Source: Oscillospiraceae bacterium
Lineage (GTDB): Bacteria > Bacillota > Clostridia > Oscillospirales > Acutalibacteraceae
Length of the DNA stretch: 64,000 nt
Direction: 5' to 3'
Assembly: GCA_910574935.1 (NCBI GenBank)
Contig: CAJTCU010000001.1
Span: forward strand, 357,491-421,490
The notes under the pieces were generated by a model, which saw only the letters and a program-made list of their open reading frames with translations, was not told where the DNA came from and ran no database searches. Below are positions 32,359 through 41,932 of the stretch, piece after piece. Every line of letters starts with the position of its first letter. Position 1 is the stretch's first letter. A program made the position numbers and the translations under genes.

Positions 32359-34005
32359 TTATCCCTTGTCTCTATCCTGGTCCAATGCCGCCTGAATGGC
32401 GTGGTTAATCCTTTCGCGCAGGGCCAGCAGCTGCACTTCGTCCAGCAGGCAGTTGTGAAAGCTCAGGTCTTTGTTAATGCAGGTCAGGGCTTTTTCCCGT
32501 CCCGCCAGCTGTTCCAGAACCGTCAGCGCGCAGTAGTCACTCATGGCTTGGTCCATGAGCATTAGCCGCTGGGATTCCTCCGGCCTGCCGTCCTTGCCCG
32601 GGTACACCAAAAAGGGGTCCCCGCTGGGGAACGCGCCCCCGGCGTCTGTGCAGCGGTAGGGGTCAATGGGGTATAGGGAATGCTGGGCATTGTAGAAGTT
32701 GTAGCCCCAGTGCAAAAACCCGTCCAGCCGGTATTTGTACAGCAGCGCGCCCAGCACCCGGGTTCGTCCCCCGGCCTGGGCAATAAAGCGGTTGGGGACG
32801 TCCACGCATTGGCAGGTGCAGTAATAGCCCCATAGGTAGGGCGGGCGCTGCTCCAGAAACGGCCCAATATGGTCCAAGGAGCACACTGGCTGCTGCACCA
32901 GCCCCTCTTGATAAAAGGCATGGTCCGAAAGAGCATCCATCATGGCGTAACCTTGCAGTTCCTTCCGCACCGCCTCCCAGGCCCTTCGGTAAGAGTCCAG
33001 CTGGGTCTGGTTGGGCTCGTCGGAAATATGGAAATAAGTCCTTTGGCCCATCCCCAGCCGCTCCAGCTCGGGCTTTAGGGCCCGCAAAAACTGTCCCAGA
33101 AAGTCCGCATATTCCTGGCCTCCCGCGTCGGTATCCCAGCCAAAAATCTTCTGAAGGCGTCCTTCTTTCATGGCCATAATTTTCGGCGCCGCCTTGGCCC
33201 CCCACTGAGTGAACAGGTGGCTGATCTCAATATATTCCATGCCGCAGTTTCGGGCCATTTGCACCCAGCGGCGGAACTTCTCAAAGCCAAAGGAATACCC
33301 TTGGCCCTGAACCTCCACGTCCACCAGCTGCACGGTACGGCGTTCGCCCCCCACGGCAGTGTCCAAGGGCGGGGTAAACACAGGGGTCAGCAGCATATTG
33401 CAGTGACGGCGGGCCGCGGTTTTCACAAATTCCTCCACGATCTCCCACCAGCGGGGCGAAAACACCTCCACCTGGTAATAGTCGGCCAAGCAATCGCTAT
33501 GAAACCACTCGGTGTGGGGAATGGGCAGTTTGGGCAAAACCTGGTCCAGCACCTGGCAGCGGGCCTCTACCTGGCAGAGCTCCTGGTCCTGTGCAGAAAG
33601 AGTAATCCCCACCGGGTACTCCCCAGGGACAGTGGTTTTCTCCAGCTCCACATCCACCCACAGGCTCCGCCACTGGCCGGAAACCAGCGGAACGCCCCAA
33701 GGGGACAGGTCCTGGAGTAAGTCGGGATACAGGCCAGGGGTAGTGGCCAGGTATCCCTGGTCGTGGGTTTGGTGGCAGGGATATTCGCAGGGGGACAGCT
33801 CCACGGTACGCACCCGTACCGGCAGAGGCGACTCCACAGTAACAGCACCCCAGGCCCGGTCGGGCTCGTCCCAGCAGTAGGCAATCTGAAACGACAAAGT
33901 CTCGCCCTGAAGGCCTGTAAGAGCAAGGCAGCGGGGCGCGGAAGCAGGCTGAACCGCGGGAAAGACCTTGTGCAGGGAAGAAACCGGTAGATAGGAGAAG
34001 TTCAT
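32359..34005 (-). CDS. DUF4091-domain glycoside-hydrolase-like protein
   Basis: A 548-residue protein with an N-terminal beta-sandwich (about 1-175) and a TIM-barrel-like DUF4091 region related to GH123. The acidic pair occurs as YFHISDEPNQ, in the place of the GH123 catalytic Asp-Glu. Aromatic-rich stretches (WGYYCTCQC, HWGYNFYNAQ) would line a sugar site. There is no signal peptide, so it likely acts on imported oligosaccharides. The ATG at 34005 is preferred because GTGAGG lies six bases upstream; a TTG at 34023 is the alternative. A GH38-like gene follows upstream on the same strand with a MITE between. Confidence 0.8.
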   Translation of the reverse strand: MNFSYLPVSSLHKVFPAVQPASAPRCLALTGLQGETLSFQIAYCWDEPDRAWGAVTVESPLPVRVRTVELSPCEYPCHQTHDQGYLATTPGLYPDLLQDLSPWGVPLVSGQWRSLWVDVELEKTTVPGEYPVGITLSAQDQELCQVEARCQVLDQVLPKLPIPHTEWFHSDCLADYYQVEVFSPRWWEIVEEFVKTAARRHCNMLLTPVFTPPLDTAVGGERRTVQLVDVEVQGQGYSFGFEKFRRWVQMARNCGMEYIEISHLFTQWGAKAAPKIMAMKEGRLQKIFGWDTDAGGQEYADFLGQFLRALKPELERLGMGQRTYFHISDEPNQTQLDSYRRAWEAVRKELQGYAMMDALSDHAFYQEGLVQQPVCSLDHIGPFLEQRPPYLWGYYCTCQCVDVPNRFIAQAGGRTRVLGALLYKYRLDGFLHWGYNFYNAQHSLYPIDPYRCTDAGGAFPSGDPFLVYPGKDGRPEESQRLMLMDQAMSDYCALTVLEQLAGREKALTCINKDLSFHNCLLDEVQLLALRERINHAIQAALDQDRDKG

Positions 34006-34098
34006 CATATTCCTCACTTTCAAACATTATTGTAACCGCCAATTGGTATATGCCGGTTGTCAAGCAAGAGGCCTTGCCACCAATTCAAAAAGATATTA

Positions 34099-34263
34099 GG
34101 GCCTGTTTGAAACATTGAAAACGCCGTCTTTTTGCCCAGAGGCGGCCAACCTCCTGTGTCGAACCTCCTCGCCGTACAGGCGGGGCACAGCCTGCGGCTT
34201 TCTCCTTGAAATTCACCGCTTCTGCACAAAAAGACCTTATTCCCTCTATTTTCAAACAGGCCC
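34099..34263. mobile_element. 165-bp MITE-like element with 14-bp terminal inverted repeats
   Basis: Perfect 14-base inverted repeats GGGCCTGTTTGAAA (34099-34112) and its complement (34250-34263) bound a non-coding sequence, flanked on both sides by TA (34097-34098 and 34264-34265). TA target duplication is typical of IS630/Tc1-mariner transposases, so this is probably a non-autonomous derivative. Its first half is clearly related, in reverse orientation, to 58251-58410. It fills the gap between the DUF5054 and DUF4091 genes. Confidence 0.75.
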
Positions 34264-34319
34264 TAAATCTCTTTTTAAATTATGTGAACGATTATTGCTT
34301 TGGACTTTTGAAACAGACG

Positions 34320-36326
34320 TTAGACCTCCACCTGGAAGCCGAACTTAGCGTTTTCCCCATACCACAAGGGGAAGTTGGTCCCCCAGCGGTTATTGCACAG
34401 CAGGTAATACATGCCCTGGGCCGCGTCGCCATACTCTTCGTTTTCGTCGTACAGGTGCCGTCCGCCTACAGATACCAGGGGCGCGTGCAGGCTGTGCACA
34501 GCGCCCTGCCCGCCCTGTACCACAGCGGAGCAGTGCAGCTTCCGGTTGCCGCCCTCCCGTACCTGGTAGGGGTCAATGGACAGGCCCAGTTTCTCCAGGG
34601 TAATCTTCTCCCCAGTCTGATAGCCCAGGTTAAAGCCAAAGAATAGCCCCTCTGGAATGCGGCTCTCGTCCTTCTGGAACCATTGCAAATCCACGTCCAC
34701 CCGCTGGCCAAAGGTATAGGTGACCACAGCCAGCCGGGGGGCGCCATACTTCTCCGCGGCCCGTTGTGGGGCGGCCAGCCACAGCCGCAGCTGGCTTCCG
34801 CTATACTGGACCTTCTCCACGGAATAAGAGAAGCTCTCGTCTTGCAGATCCTTCACGGTATCCAGGCCCGGCTTACAGAAGTCTCCCTCTGCCCAGACCC
34901 GGGTGTGCTCCAGGTCCCGGTTATAGGCTTCCAGGTTATCAAACACCGTCTTGGCCCCGTACACCTCATACACCAGCCGGCCCAGCCAAACATTGTCAAA
35001 AGTCCGGCCCTCATGCTCCGCCAAACCTAGGCTGCCATCCTCCAGAATCTCTACTTTATAGCTGCCAATCTCAAAGCTCCGCTGGTCTGTGGGCTCCTGG
35101 CAGGGGGCGGGTTCCTGGGGCCTTAGCAGGGCCAAACGCTCCTTGGCCTTCTGCTGCCAGGGGGCGGGCAGGGCGGCCACGGCGTTTTCCACATATTCCC
35201 TCTGCTCGTCCCATGAATCCTCCATCTTCTGGTAGCTGCACAGCCCGGCCACAAAGGTGGGCTCGTGCTGGAGGGTAAACTCCCGCAGCTCTTTCCCGGC
35301 GGGCATCACGTCCTCTGGGGTGATATGGTCCCGCTTCCGGGCCGCATAAAAGTCCGCCTTTTCCCAGTTGCGCCAGTCCGAGAGCCAGCGTTTTACATCA
35401 CGGCCCCAGCTATGCTCGCATACCATCAGCAGCCCCCGGCAAAACTCCCGCCAGGCGGGGGAGTCTACGACGGCGGGGTCCTGCTGCTCCCACTGGTCCC
35501 GCAGGCGCAGCAGCTCATAGTAGGCGGCGGTCTTGTAGGGGTCGGTGGAAACCCCGTGTATCCAGGTGTCTCCCAGCTCTTCGGTAACCACAGGCAGCTC
35601 TTCCTTGTGTGCCAAAACGATTTCCGCGAACTCATCCATGGTACCGGAGACAATCTCGGCCCCAGGGTACTTTTTGTGCAGGCGTTCCATCTCAGCAGCC
35701 ACGCTTTCAGGAGAGGGCGGCCCGCTGTTGTCTGGCGTGTGGGCAAACTCCATAGCATACTCCCCAAAAGAGCTGGAGGCCCCGTACAGGGCGGCGTAAT
35801 CCAGCACCACCTCGTCCTCGCCATAGCGCAGGCGGCACAGGGGCGGCAGCTTCACCATCTTGGAAGAGCCATTAATGCCAATGTGCAGGTACTTAATCCC
35901 CGCTTTTACCAGATGGGGCACCATGGCATGGGTGTGGCTGGGAACATCGGTCATTTTGGCGGCAATGGTATGCCGGCCAAAGCGCTGGTCCAGGCGCTGG
36001 GAGATGCTTAGGCCGTAGTCGAACAGCTTGCCGTCCATCAGCTCGGTGTGGGTGGTCACGGGCAGGCCGTGCCAGGCAATGACCCCATCCTCAATGGCTT
36101 TCACCAGCAGGTCCGGGTCTTGGCCCCGCTCCAGGTACAGCTCAATAAGAAAAGAGCCCACGGTCCAGACAAAATTTTTCTGGCCGTCCTGGTTACAGGC
36201 CCGGGCCGTGGCTATGGCCCCGGGGATGAAGGTTTCCAGATAGCGGTGGAGGACATTGGCGGCGGAATCGGTAAAGCCAATGTCCAGGTGGGTCTTGTGG
36301 ATGACGAAAACTTTTTTGATGTCCAT
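34320..36326 (-). CDS. DUF5054-domain protein (GH38-like)
   Basis: A 668-residue protein whose N-terminal 350 residues resemble the GH38/57 alpha-mannosidase barrel: VIHKTHLDIGFTDS (metal-binding His and Asp near 10-19), WTVGSFLIE, and a TDVPSHTHAMVP segment near 126. Together these place it in DUF5054. The C-terminal half is beta-rich, as in GH38 accessory domains. There is no signal peptide. It probably hydrolyses an alpha-linked sugar in the cytoplasm; the substrate is not known. CCAGGAGAGTT lies before the ATG. It shares strand and neighbourhood with the DUF4091 gene, and a GH130 phosphorylase lies 2 kb upstream. Confidence 0.82.
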   Translation of the reverse strand: MDIKKVFVIHKTHLDIGFTDSAANVLHRYLETFIPGAIATARACNQDGQKNFVWTVGSFLIELYLERGQDPDLLVKAIEDGVIAWHGLPVTTHTELMDGKLFDYGLSISQRLDQRFGRHTIAAKMTDVPSHTHAMVPHLVKAGIKYLHIGINGSSKMVKLPPLCRLRYGEDEVVLDYAALYGASSSFGEYAMEFAHTPDNSGPPSPESVAAEMERLHKKYPGAEIVSGTMDEFAEIVLAHKEELPVVTEELGDTWIHGVSTDPYKTAAYYELLRLRDQWEQQDPAVVDSPAWREFCRGLLMVCEHSWGRDVKRWLSDWRNWEKADFYAARKRDHITPEDVMPAGKELREFTLQHEPTFVAGLCSYQKMEDSWDEQREYVENAVAALPAPWQQKAKERLALLRPQEPAPCQEPTDQRSFEIGSYKVEILEDGSLGLAEHEGRTFDNVWLGRLVYEVYGAKTVFDNLEAYNRDLEHTRVWAEGDFCKPGLDTVKDLQDESFSYSVEKVQYSGSQLRLWLAAPQRAAEKYGAPRLAVVTYTFGQRVDVDLQWFQKDESRIPEGLFFGFNLGYQTGEKITLEKLGLSIDPYQVREGGNRKLHCSAVVQGGQGAVHSLHAPLVSVGGRHLYDENEEYGDAAQGMYYLLCNNRWGTNFPLWYGENAKFGFQVEV

Positions 36327-36606
36327 GGCGGTAACTCTCCTGGAAATAATAATACAGCCCAGCCGACCCGCAGCGTAAAAAGTTTTAGAACAGGGGCTTG
36401 GGCTTTTCCCAGATTATAGCCTGTGGGGCGGGGGTTGTCAAGAAGAAAAGAAGGGAATTTCCGGCAGGCGGCTTTTTGGAAAAATATTGCAAAATTATGA
36501 ACAATATGTTAAGATGAAAATGGTATCTTCATTTGGAATCGATTTCTCCTTTTTAAAAGGAAGTTCCGCGTGAAGAAGGCTAAATTTTTTATTAGGGGGA
36601 CCATTT

Positions 36607-38235
36607 ATAAAGAAACGAGTTCTATCCATTTTGCTGGCCCTGGCGTTAGTTTTCACCCTGGCGCCCATGGGGCTGGCGGCCCACGCCGAGACCTACGAGG
36701 GGCTGCTGGGCCGGAACGTCCACTACAGCATTAACGCCACCAACGGCGTGATGACTGTCAGCGGCAGCGGGCCTATGGAGGACTACAACCAGTGCCCTGT
36801 AAGCAGCTACAGCAGATATATTAAGAAAATTATTGTCGAGTCCGGCGTTACCCGTATCGGCAATAGCGTCTTTGAAAAGCTATACGATTTGGTGGGTGTT
36901 TCTCTGCCGGATACGGTAACGGAAATCGGCGAAAACGCTTTTTATGCCTGTTATGACTTAAAAAGCTGCCCCCTGCCTTCTAAGCTAAAAAAAATTGGAT
37001 ATTATGCTTTCGGCAGCTGTATGGAACTAGTTGGAATGACCCTGCCCAATACCTTAAAGGAGTTAGACAAAGGTGCTTTCAACTCTTGCGAAAAAATTTC
37101 TTCTATTAACATTCCTGACGGCGTAAAGGAGATCCCCTATGCTGCCTTTGCCAATTGCCGTGGCCTAAAGAAAATCACGATTGGAAAGGGCGTTAAAAAA
37201 ATAGGCGGGCAGGCTTTTGATGGAGCTGGCCTCACGTCTGTGGTTCTTCCCGCCAACGTGACGGAACTAGAGCATGCCTGCTTTTCATCCTGCAAGGATT
37301 TAAAGTATGCTTCCGTTGAAGGAAAACTCAAAGAAATCCCAAAAGATGCTTTTGCCCACTGCAAATCTTTGGAATATGTAAAACTGCCCAAAACCATTGA
37401 GACTGTGGATTCCTATGCTTTTTGGAACTGCCCCTCGCTGCTTTATGTGGATTTAAGTTCAGTAAAAAAAATTAACGGCAGCGCTTTGGGCGCGACCAAG
37501 TCTTTAAAGACCGTCATTATCGGCGATAAAAACTGCAAGATACGCGACTCTTCTGATACAATTGGCAAGGCCGGCATCACCACCATCTACGGCAGGTCCA
37601 ACTCCACCGCCCTGGACTACGCCCTCAAGTACGGCCTGAACTTTAAGGACCTCAGCGCCGCCCCCGCCGCGCCTGTGATTCCTGGCACCTCCGGTGCCGG
37701 CTTTACCGACGTAAAAGAGGGCCAGTGGTACACCGAGGCCGTGAAGTTTGTCACCTCCATCGGCCTGATGAAGGGAAAGGGCGACGACTACTTTGACCTG
37801 AACAGCACCACCACCCGGGCGGAGATTGTCACCATGCTCTACCGCTACGAGGGTGAGCCCGCCGTTTCCGGCGGCGGCTTCTCAGACGTAACCGCCGGCT
37901 GGGCCAAGGCCCCCACCAAGTGGGCCGCTTCTAAAAAAGTGGTGAACGGCGTGGGCAACAATAAGTTTAACCCCAACGGGAAAATTAGCTGCCAGGACTT
38001 CGCCACCATGCTGTATAACTACGCCAAGTTCAAGGGCTGCGACCTTTCCGCCAACGTGGACCTGAACCAGTACAGCGACGGCAAAAACGTGAGCAAATAC
38101 GCCCAGACCCCCATGAAGTGGGCCATTGCCAAGGGCGTCATTGTGCCCAGCGGCAGCAAGCTGAACCCGAAAAGCCAAACCAGCCGGGCCCAGGCCGCAG
38201 TGTACCTGAAGAACTTCTGCGACTTCGCGGGGTAA
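36607..38235 (+). CDS. secreted BspA-type LRR protein with SLH domains
   Basis: The product has a signal peptide (KKRVLSILLALALVFTLAP..AAHA), about twelve BspA-like leucine-rich repeats at roughly 60-330, and three S-layer homology repeats at about 365-540 (FTDVKEGQWYTEAVKF, FSDVTAGWAKAPTKW, ..PMKWAIAKGVI). It should be exported and anchored to cell-wall polymer. The positively charged signal-peptide start directly follows an ATA at 36607 with AGGGGGA upstream. The only standard in-frame start is TTG at 36631, which would remove the KKR region. So the start is either ATA or a weakly translated TTG. Length is 542 residues from the ATA. Confidence 0.85.
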   Translation: MKKRVLSILLALALVFTLAPMGLAAHAETYEGLLGRNVHYSINATNGVMTVSGSGPMEDYNQCPVSSYSRYIKKIIVESGVTRIGNSVFEKLYDLVGVSLPDTVTEIGENAFYACYDLKSCPLPSKLKKIGYYAFGSCMELVGMTLPNTLKELDKGAFNSCEKISSINIPDGVKEIPYAAFANCRGLKKITIGKGVKKIGGQAFDGAGLTSVVLPANVTELEHACFSSCKDLKYASVEGKLKEIPKDAFAHCKSLEYVKLPKTIETVDSYAFWNCPSLLYVDLSSVKKINGSALGATKSLKTVIIGDKNCKIRDSSDTIGKAGITTIYGRSNSTALDYALKYGLNFKDLSAAPAAPVIPGTSGAGFTDVKEGQWYTEAVKFVTSIGLMKGKGDDYFDLNSTTTRAEIVTMLYRYEGEPAVSGGGFSDVTAGWAKAPTKWAASKKVVNGVGNNKFNPNGKISCQDFATMLYNYAKFKGCDLSANVDLNQYSDGKNVSKYAQTPMKWAIAKGVIVPSGSKLNPKSQTSRAQAAVYLKNFCDFAG

Positions 38236-38266
38236 GACCGCCGGAAGCACGCCATGCACACAAAAA

Positions 38267-38297
38267 GGCCGCCGGAAAAACCGGCGGTCCTTTTTTA
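38267..38297 (+). terminator. terminator after the LRR/SLH gene
   Basis: GGCCGCCGG pairs with CCGGCGGTCC across an A-rich loop, followed by TTTTTTA. It lies about 30 bases after the stop. Confidence 0.85.
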
Positions 38298-38431
38298 TTT
38301 TATGTGAAAAACGCGCTTAGAAATTAGCAAACACCATATCTTAAACTGGGCGGCCTTTGCCGCTTGGCTCAAAGGGGCTTCCTCTCAAAGAGGGCTTCCC
38401 CCTTTATGAGCCGCCTTAACGATATGAGAGA

Positions 38432-39433
38432 TTACTTATTCTCCTGGTCTCCCAGCGGATAGGGGTACTTGCGCATATAGTCCAGCAGCTCGTCCACTGT
38501 GGTAAAGGCCAGGCCGGTTACGGTATCCGCCGCGCCATAGTAAATGGTGATGCGGCCGGTCTCCGGGTCGGTAAGGGTGGCGCAGGGGAAGGTGACGTTG
38601 GGCACGTCGCCGGTCAGCTCGTAGTCCTCTTCGGGCCCGAACACATAGAAGCGGCTGCGGCCCTTGACAATCCAGGGGCGGTCAATATCCAGCAGCGCCA
38701 CGCCGAAGCGGTACACAAAGCCGTTGCAGCTGTTCAGCACGCCGTGGTAAATCATCAGCCAGCCCTCATCCGTCTCAATGGGGGTGGGGCCAGGGCCTAC
38801 CTTTTTGCTCTGCCAGCCGTTGGCAGTGCCAAATACCCAGCGGTGCTTGCCCCAGTAGCAAAGGTCTGGGCTCTCGCTGTAGAAAATATCGCCAAAGGGG
38901 GTGTGGCCGGTGTCGCTGGGGCGGCTGACCATGGCGAACTTGCCGCCGATCTTCCGGGGGAACAGCACACCGTTGCGGTTATAGGGCAAGAACGCATTTT
39001 CCAGCTGATGGAAGGTCTTAAAGTCCTCAGTCCAGCCAATGCCAATAGTGGGTCCATGGTAGCCATTGCACCAGGTGATATAGTACTTGCCATCAATCAG
39101 GCACACCCGGGGGTCATAGCGGTACTCTTTGCGAATCACGTCCTTCTCGCCCTCAAAGACAATGGGGTCGTGGTTGATGTCCCAATGGATGCCATCTTTA
39201 GAAAAGCCAGCGAAGATGTCCATCTCCACGCCCCGGTTGTCGCAGCGGAACACCCCGGCGTAGCTGTCGCCAAAGGGTACCACGGCGGAGTTAAAGATAC
39301 TGTTGGAGGTAGGGATAGCGTCCCGGGGGATGATGGGGTTCTGGTCATAACGCCAGACAGGCTTGTCGCAGCCAGCGGGCTTGTCCTGCCAGGGCATGTT
39401 GGGAAGGGCGGGCCGGCCGATGATCTTTGCCAT
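38432..39433 (-). CDS. GH130 beta-mannooligosaccharide phosphorylase-like protein
   Basis: A 333-residue five-bladed beta-propeller of family GH130. Typical patterns are [18 protein letters not shown], the [19 protein letters not shown] block with the catalytic Asp region, [22 protein letters not shown] and LMIYHGV. Family members phosphorolyse beta-1,4- or beta-1,2-mannosides, or mannosyl-GlcNAc, in the cytoplasm. The exact linkage cannot be read here. A GGAGTGCTTTATC site precedes the ATG. It is a single leftward gene flanked by the SLH protein and a decayed methyltransferase. Confidence 0.92.
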   Translation of the reverse strand: MAKIIGRPALPNMPWQDKPAGCDKPVWRYDQNPIIPRDAIPTSNSIFNSAVVPFGDSYAGVFRCDNRGVEMDIFAGFSKDGIHWDINHDPIVFEGEKDVIRKEYRYDPRVCLIDGKYYITWCNGYHGPTIGIGWTEDFKTFHQLENAFLPYNRNGVLFPRKIGGKFAMVSRPSDTGHTPFGDIFYSESPDLCYWGKHRWVFGTANGWQSKKVGPGPTPIETDEGWLMIYHGVLNSCNGFVYRFGVALLDIDRPWIVKGRSRFYVFGPEEDYELTGDVPNVTFPCATLTDPETGRITIYYGAADTVTGLAFTTVDELLDYMRKYPYPLGDQENK

Positions 39434-39528
39434 GATAAAGCACTCCTTGTTTTATACGATTTGAGTAAAGCGGCATAGAGAGAATTTTTTGCTTGTTCTA
39501 AAGAGTTAAGTGCCGCTTGTTATTGATA

Positions 39529-39840
39529 CTATAGCACAGAAAAGGTAAAATTGGAAGGGGTTTTTGCGAAAATTTCACAAAAATTTGAGGTGCGGCAGGG
39601 GGTCCGCCTTGCCCTCTCCCGGATAAACTCGCCGCAGTTGTCCACGCCGACTCCCCTGATGCCAAAAGCCTCGTGCCACACTTTCCGCATTTCTCCATAG
39701 CCGCAGCACAGGTCCAGGACCGTAGAGCCGCTGGCCATGCCCGCGCTGTAGCCAATTTCTACCATGCGCTCTATGGGCGTCATGCTGATAAGATATTTGG
39801 CCTCTTCCAGTTTTTCAACCAGCTTTTTATAGGAGTCCAT
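39529..39840 (-). pseudogene. truncated class I methyltransferase
   Basis: The first 75 residues match the start of a SAM-dependent methyltransferase, with the SAM loop LDLCCGYGEM near residues 42-51 and GVDNCGEFI near 64-72. After FIRERA the sequence turns into unrelated AT-rich DNA and stops at 103 residues. About two thirds of the expected protein is absent. It is leftward, downstream of the V-ATPase terminator, with a GAAAGGATGGATCA site. It is probably inactive. Confidence 0.65.
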
Positions 39841-39860
39841 TGATCCATCCTTTCTGAAAA

Positions 39861-39888
39861 GGCCCCTCCCGGCTGGGAGGGGCCTTTG
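39861..39888 (-). terminator. terminator of the V-ATPase operon
   Basis: GGCCCCTCCC pairs with GGGAGGGGCC (39861-39884), followed on the minus strand by TTTTC. It lies just past the subunit D stop. Confidence 0.8.
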
Positions 39889-39895
39889 TTCTGTT

Positions 39896-40552
39896 TTAGA
39901 AGTCCTCGTAGTGGTGGGCTTCTTTTAGTACCATGTCTTTCACCTTCATCAGGCGAATCTGGGTGGAACGCTCGTTCTCGTCCAGCTTCATGGAGATATA
40001 CTTGATGTTCGCCTGTAGCTCCGGAATCATCACATGCTCCAGGGCGTTTACCCGGCGGCGGGTTTTTTCGATCTCCGCGGCCATCAGCTGGCAGGCCTTT
40101 TCGCACTGGGCCAGCTCCAGCATATCTGGGAAGATGTCCGCCAAAGACTGCACCGCGCCGTCCAGGTCACTGGAGGTAAAGGCAAAGCCATAAGAGAAGA
40201 TGTCGTTCTGGTCCGGGGACCGGGTCTTAAAGCTGAAAGTGGGAATGTCCACGCTCATCACGTTTTCCACGCCGCTCTCCACGCTCACCCGCTGCTTTGG
40301 GGCCAGCATGGCGGTGTTCAGCACCTGGTCCTGCATCCCCGCCCGGGCCAGCAGGAAGTTCTTGTTGGCGGCCATAATGCCCGCCTCCACTTTTTCCCGC
40401 AGGCTGCGGTTTTCCCGCACCTTCTCCAGAAACTGCCGCATCAGCTCGTCGCGCTTGTCTTTCAGCAGCTTATGGCCCCGGGTGGCGGTGGCCAGCTTCT
40501 TCTTCAAGCGGGTCAGCTCCATGCGGGTGGGAGTTATTTGTTTACTCGCCAA
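39896..40552 (-). CDS. atpD: V-type ATP synthase subunit D (central stalk)
   Basis: A 218-residue, largely coiled-coil protein starting MASKQITPTRMELTRLKKKL, the standard subunit D opening. It forms the rotating shaft with F. It is the last gene of the operon, six bases downstream of subunit B. The length is normal. Confidence 0.95.
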   Translation of the reverse strand: MASKQITPTRMELTRLKKKLATATRGHKLLKDKRDELMRQFLEKVRENRSLREKVEAGIMAANKNFLLARAGMQDQVLNTAMLAPKQRVSVESGVENVMSVDIPTFSFKTRSPDQNDIFSYGFAFTSSDLDGAVQSLADIFPDMLELAQCEKACQLMAAEIEKTRRRVNALEHVMIPELQANIKYISMKLDENERSTQIRLMKVKDMVLKEAHHYEDF

Positions 40553-40558
40553 GGTGCA

Positions 40559-41932
40559 TCACACCTTTCCGTAATACTGATCCAGGAACTTGTCGTTAAT
40601 ACGCTTCAGCTCGCTTCTGGGCAGGATGGAAAGCAGTTTCCAGCCAATGTCCAGGGTCTCCTCAATGTCCCGGTTGGCGTTGTAGCCCTGGGACACGTAC
40701 TCGCTTTCAAAGGCGTCGGCAAACTTGGCGTACAGCATGTCAATCTCCGTCAGGGCGGCCTCGCCCAGCACCACCATCAGTTCTTTGGCCTCTTTGCCGC
40801 GGGCATAGGCGGCGAACAGCTGGTTCATGGTAGCGGCGTGGTCTGCCCGGGTGCGGCCCTCGCCAATCCCCTTATCCTTCAAACGGCTTAGAGAGGGCAG
40901 CACGTCAATGGGCGGCGCCACGTTCTTGCGGTACAGCTCATTGCTTAGAATAATCTGTCCCTCAGTGATGTAGCCGGTCAGGTCGGGGATGGGGTGGGTC
41001 TTATCGCCTTCAGGCATGGTCAGAATGGGAATCATGGTGATAGAGCCATTCTTTCCCTTCTGCCGGCCAGCGCGCTCGTACATGGTGGCCAGGTCGGTGT
41101 ACATGTAGCCAGGGTATCCCCGGCGGCCAGGCACCTCTTTCCGGGCGGCGGAGACCTCCCGCAGGGCGTCGGCATAGTTGGTAATATCCGTCAGGATGAC
41201 CAGCACGTGCATGTTCTTCTCAAAGGCCAGGTACTCGGCGGCGGTCAGGGCCATCTTGGGGGTGGCAATGCGCTCTACGGCCGGGTCGTTGGCCAGATTC
41301 ACAAACATAACGGTGCGGTCAATGGCCCCGGTCTCCTTAAAGCTCTGCACAAAGAAGTTGGACTCTTCAAAGGTAATGCCCATAGCCGCGAACACCACCA
41401 CAAAGGGGTCGTTGGTGCCGCGCACTTTGGCCTGGCGGGCGATCTGGGCCGCCAGCTGGGCGTGGGGCAGACCGGAGGCAGAGAAGATGGGCAGCTTCTG
41501 CCCGCGCACCAGGGTGTTCAGGCCGTCAATGGCGGAAACGCCGGTCTGGATGAACTCCTGGGGATAGTTGCGGGCGGCGGGGTTCATGGGCAGGCCGTTA
41601 ATGTCCACCCTGCGGTCGGGCAGGATCTCCGGGCCGCCGTCAATAGGCCGGCCCAGGCCGTCGAATACCCGGCCCAGCATATCCTCGCTGACCCCCAGCT
41701 CCATGCTGTGGCCCAGAAAACGGACCTTGGAGTTAGAAAGGTTAATACCTGTGGAGTTTTCAAACAGCTGCACCAGGGCGTTGCCCTCGTTAATTTCCAG
41801 CACTTTACAGCGGCGGCGCTCACCATTGGCCAGCTCAATCTCCGCCAGCTCGTCGTAAGAAACGTTCTCCACGTCCCGCACCAGCATCAGAGGGCCTGCC
41901 ACTTCCTGAATGGTTCTATATTCCTTTGGCAT
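40559..41932 (-). CDS. atpB: V-type ATP synthase subunit B (regulatory)
   Basis: A 457-residue non-catalytic B subunit of the V1 hexamer. It starts [18 protein letters not shown], contains [14 protein letters not shown] instead of a true Walker A, and has [38 protein letters not shown]. Its start overlaps the A subunit stop by one base. The length is normal. Confidence 0.96.
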   Translation of the reverse strand: MPKEYRTIQEVAGPLMLVRDVENVSYDELAEIELANGERRRCKVLEINEGNALVQLFENSTGINLSNSKVRFLGHSMELGVSEDMLGRVFDGLGRPIDGGPEILPDRRVDINGLPMNPAARNYPQEFIQTGVSAIDGLNTLVRGQKLPIFSASGLPHAQLAAQIARQAKVRGTNDPFVVVFAAMGITFEESNFFVQSFKETGAIDRTVMFVNLANDPAVERIATPKMALTAAEYLAFEKNMHVLVILTDITNYADALREVSAARKEVPGRRGYPGYMYTDLATMYERAGRQKGKNGSITMIPILTMPEGDKTHPIPDLTGYITEGQIILSNELYRKNVAPPIDVLPSLSRLKDKGIGEGRTRADHAATMNQLFAAYARGKEAKELMVVLGEAALTEIDMLYAKFADAFESEYVSQGYNANRDIEETLDIGWKLLSILPRSELKRINDKFLDQYYGKV

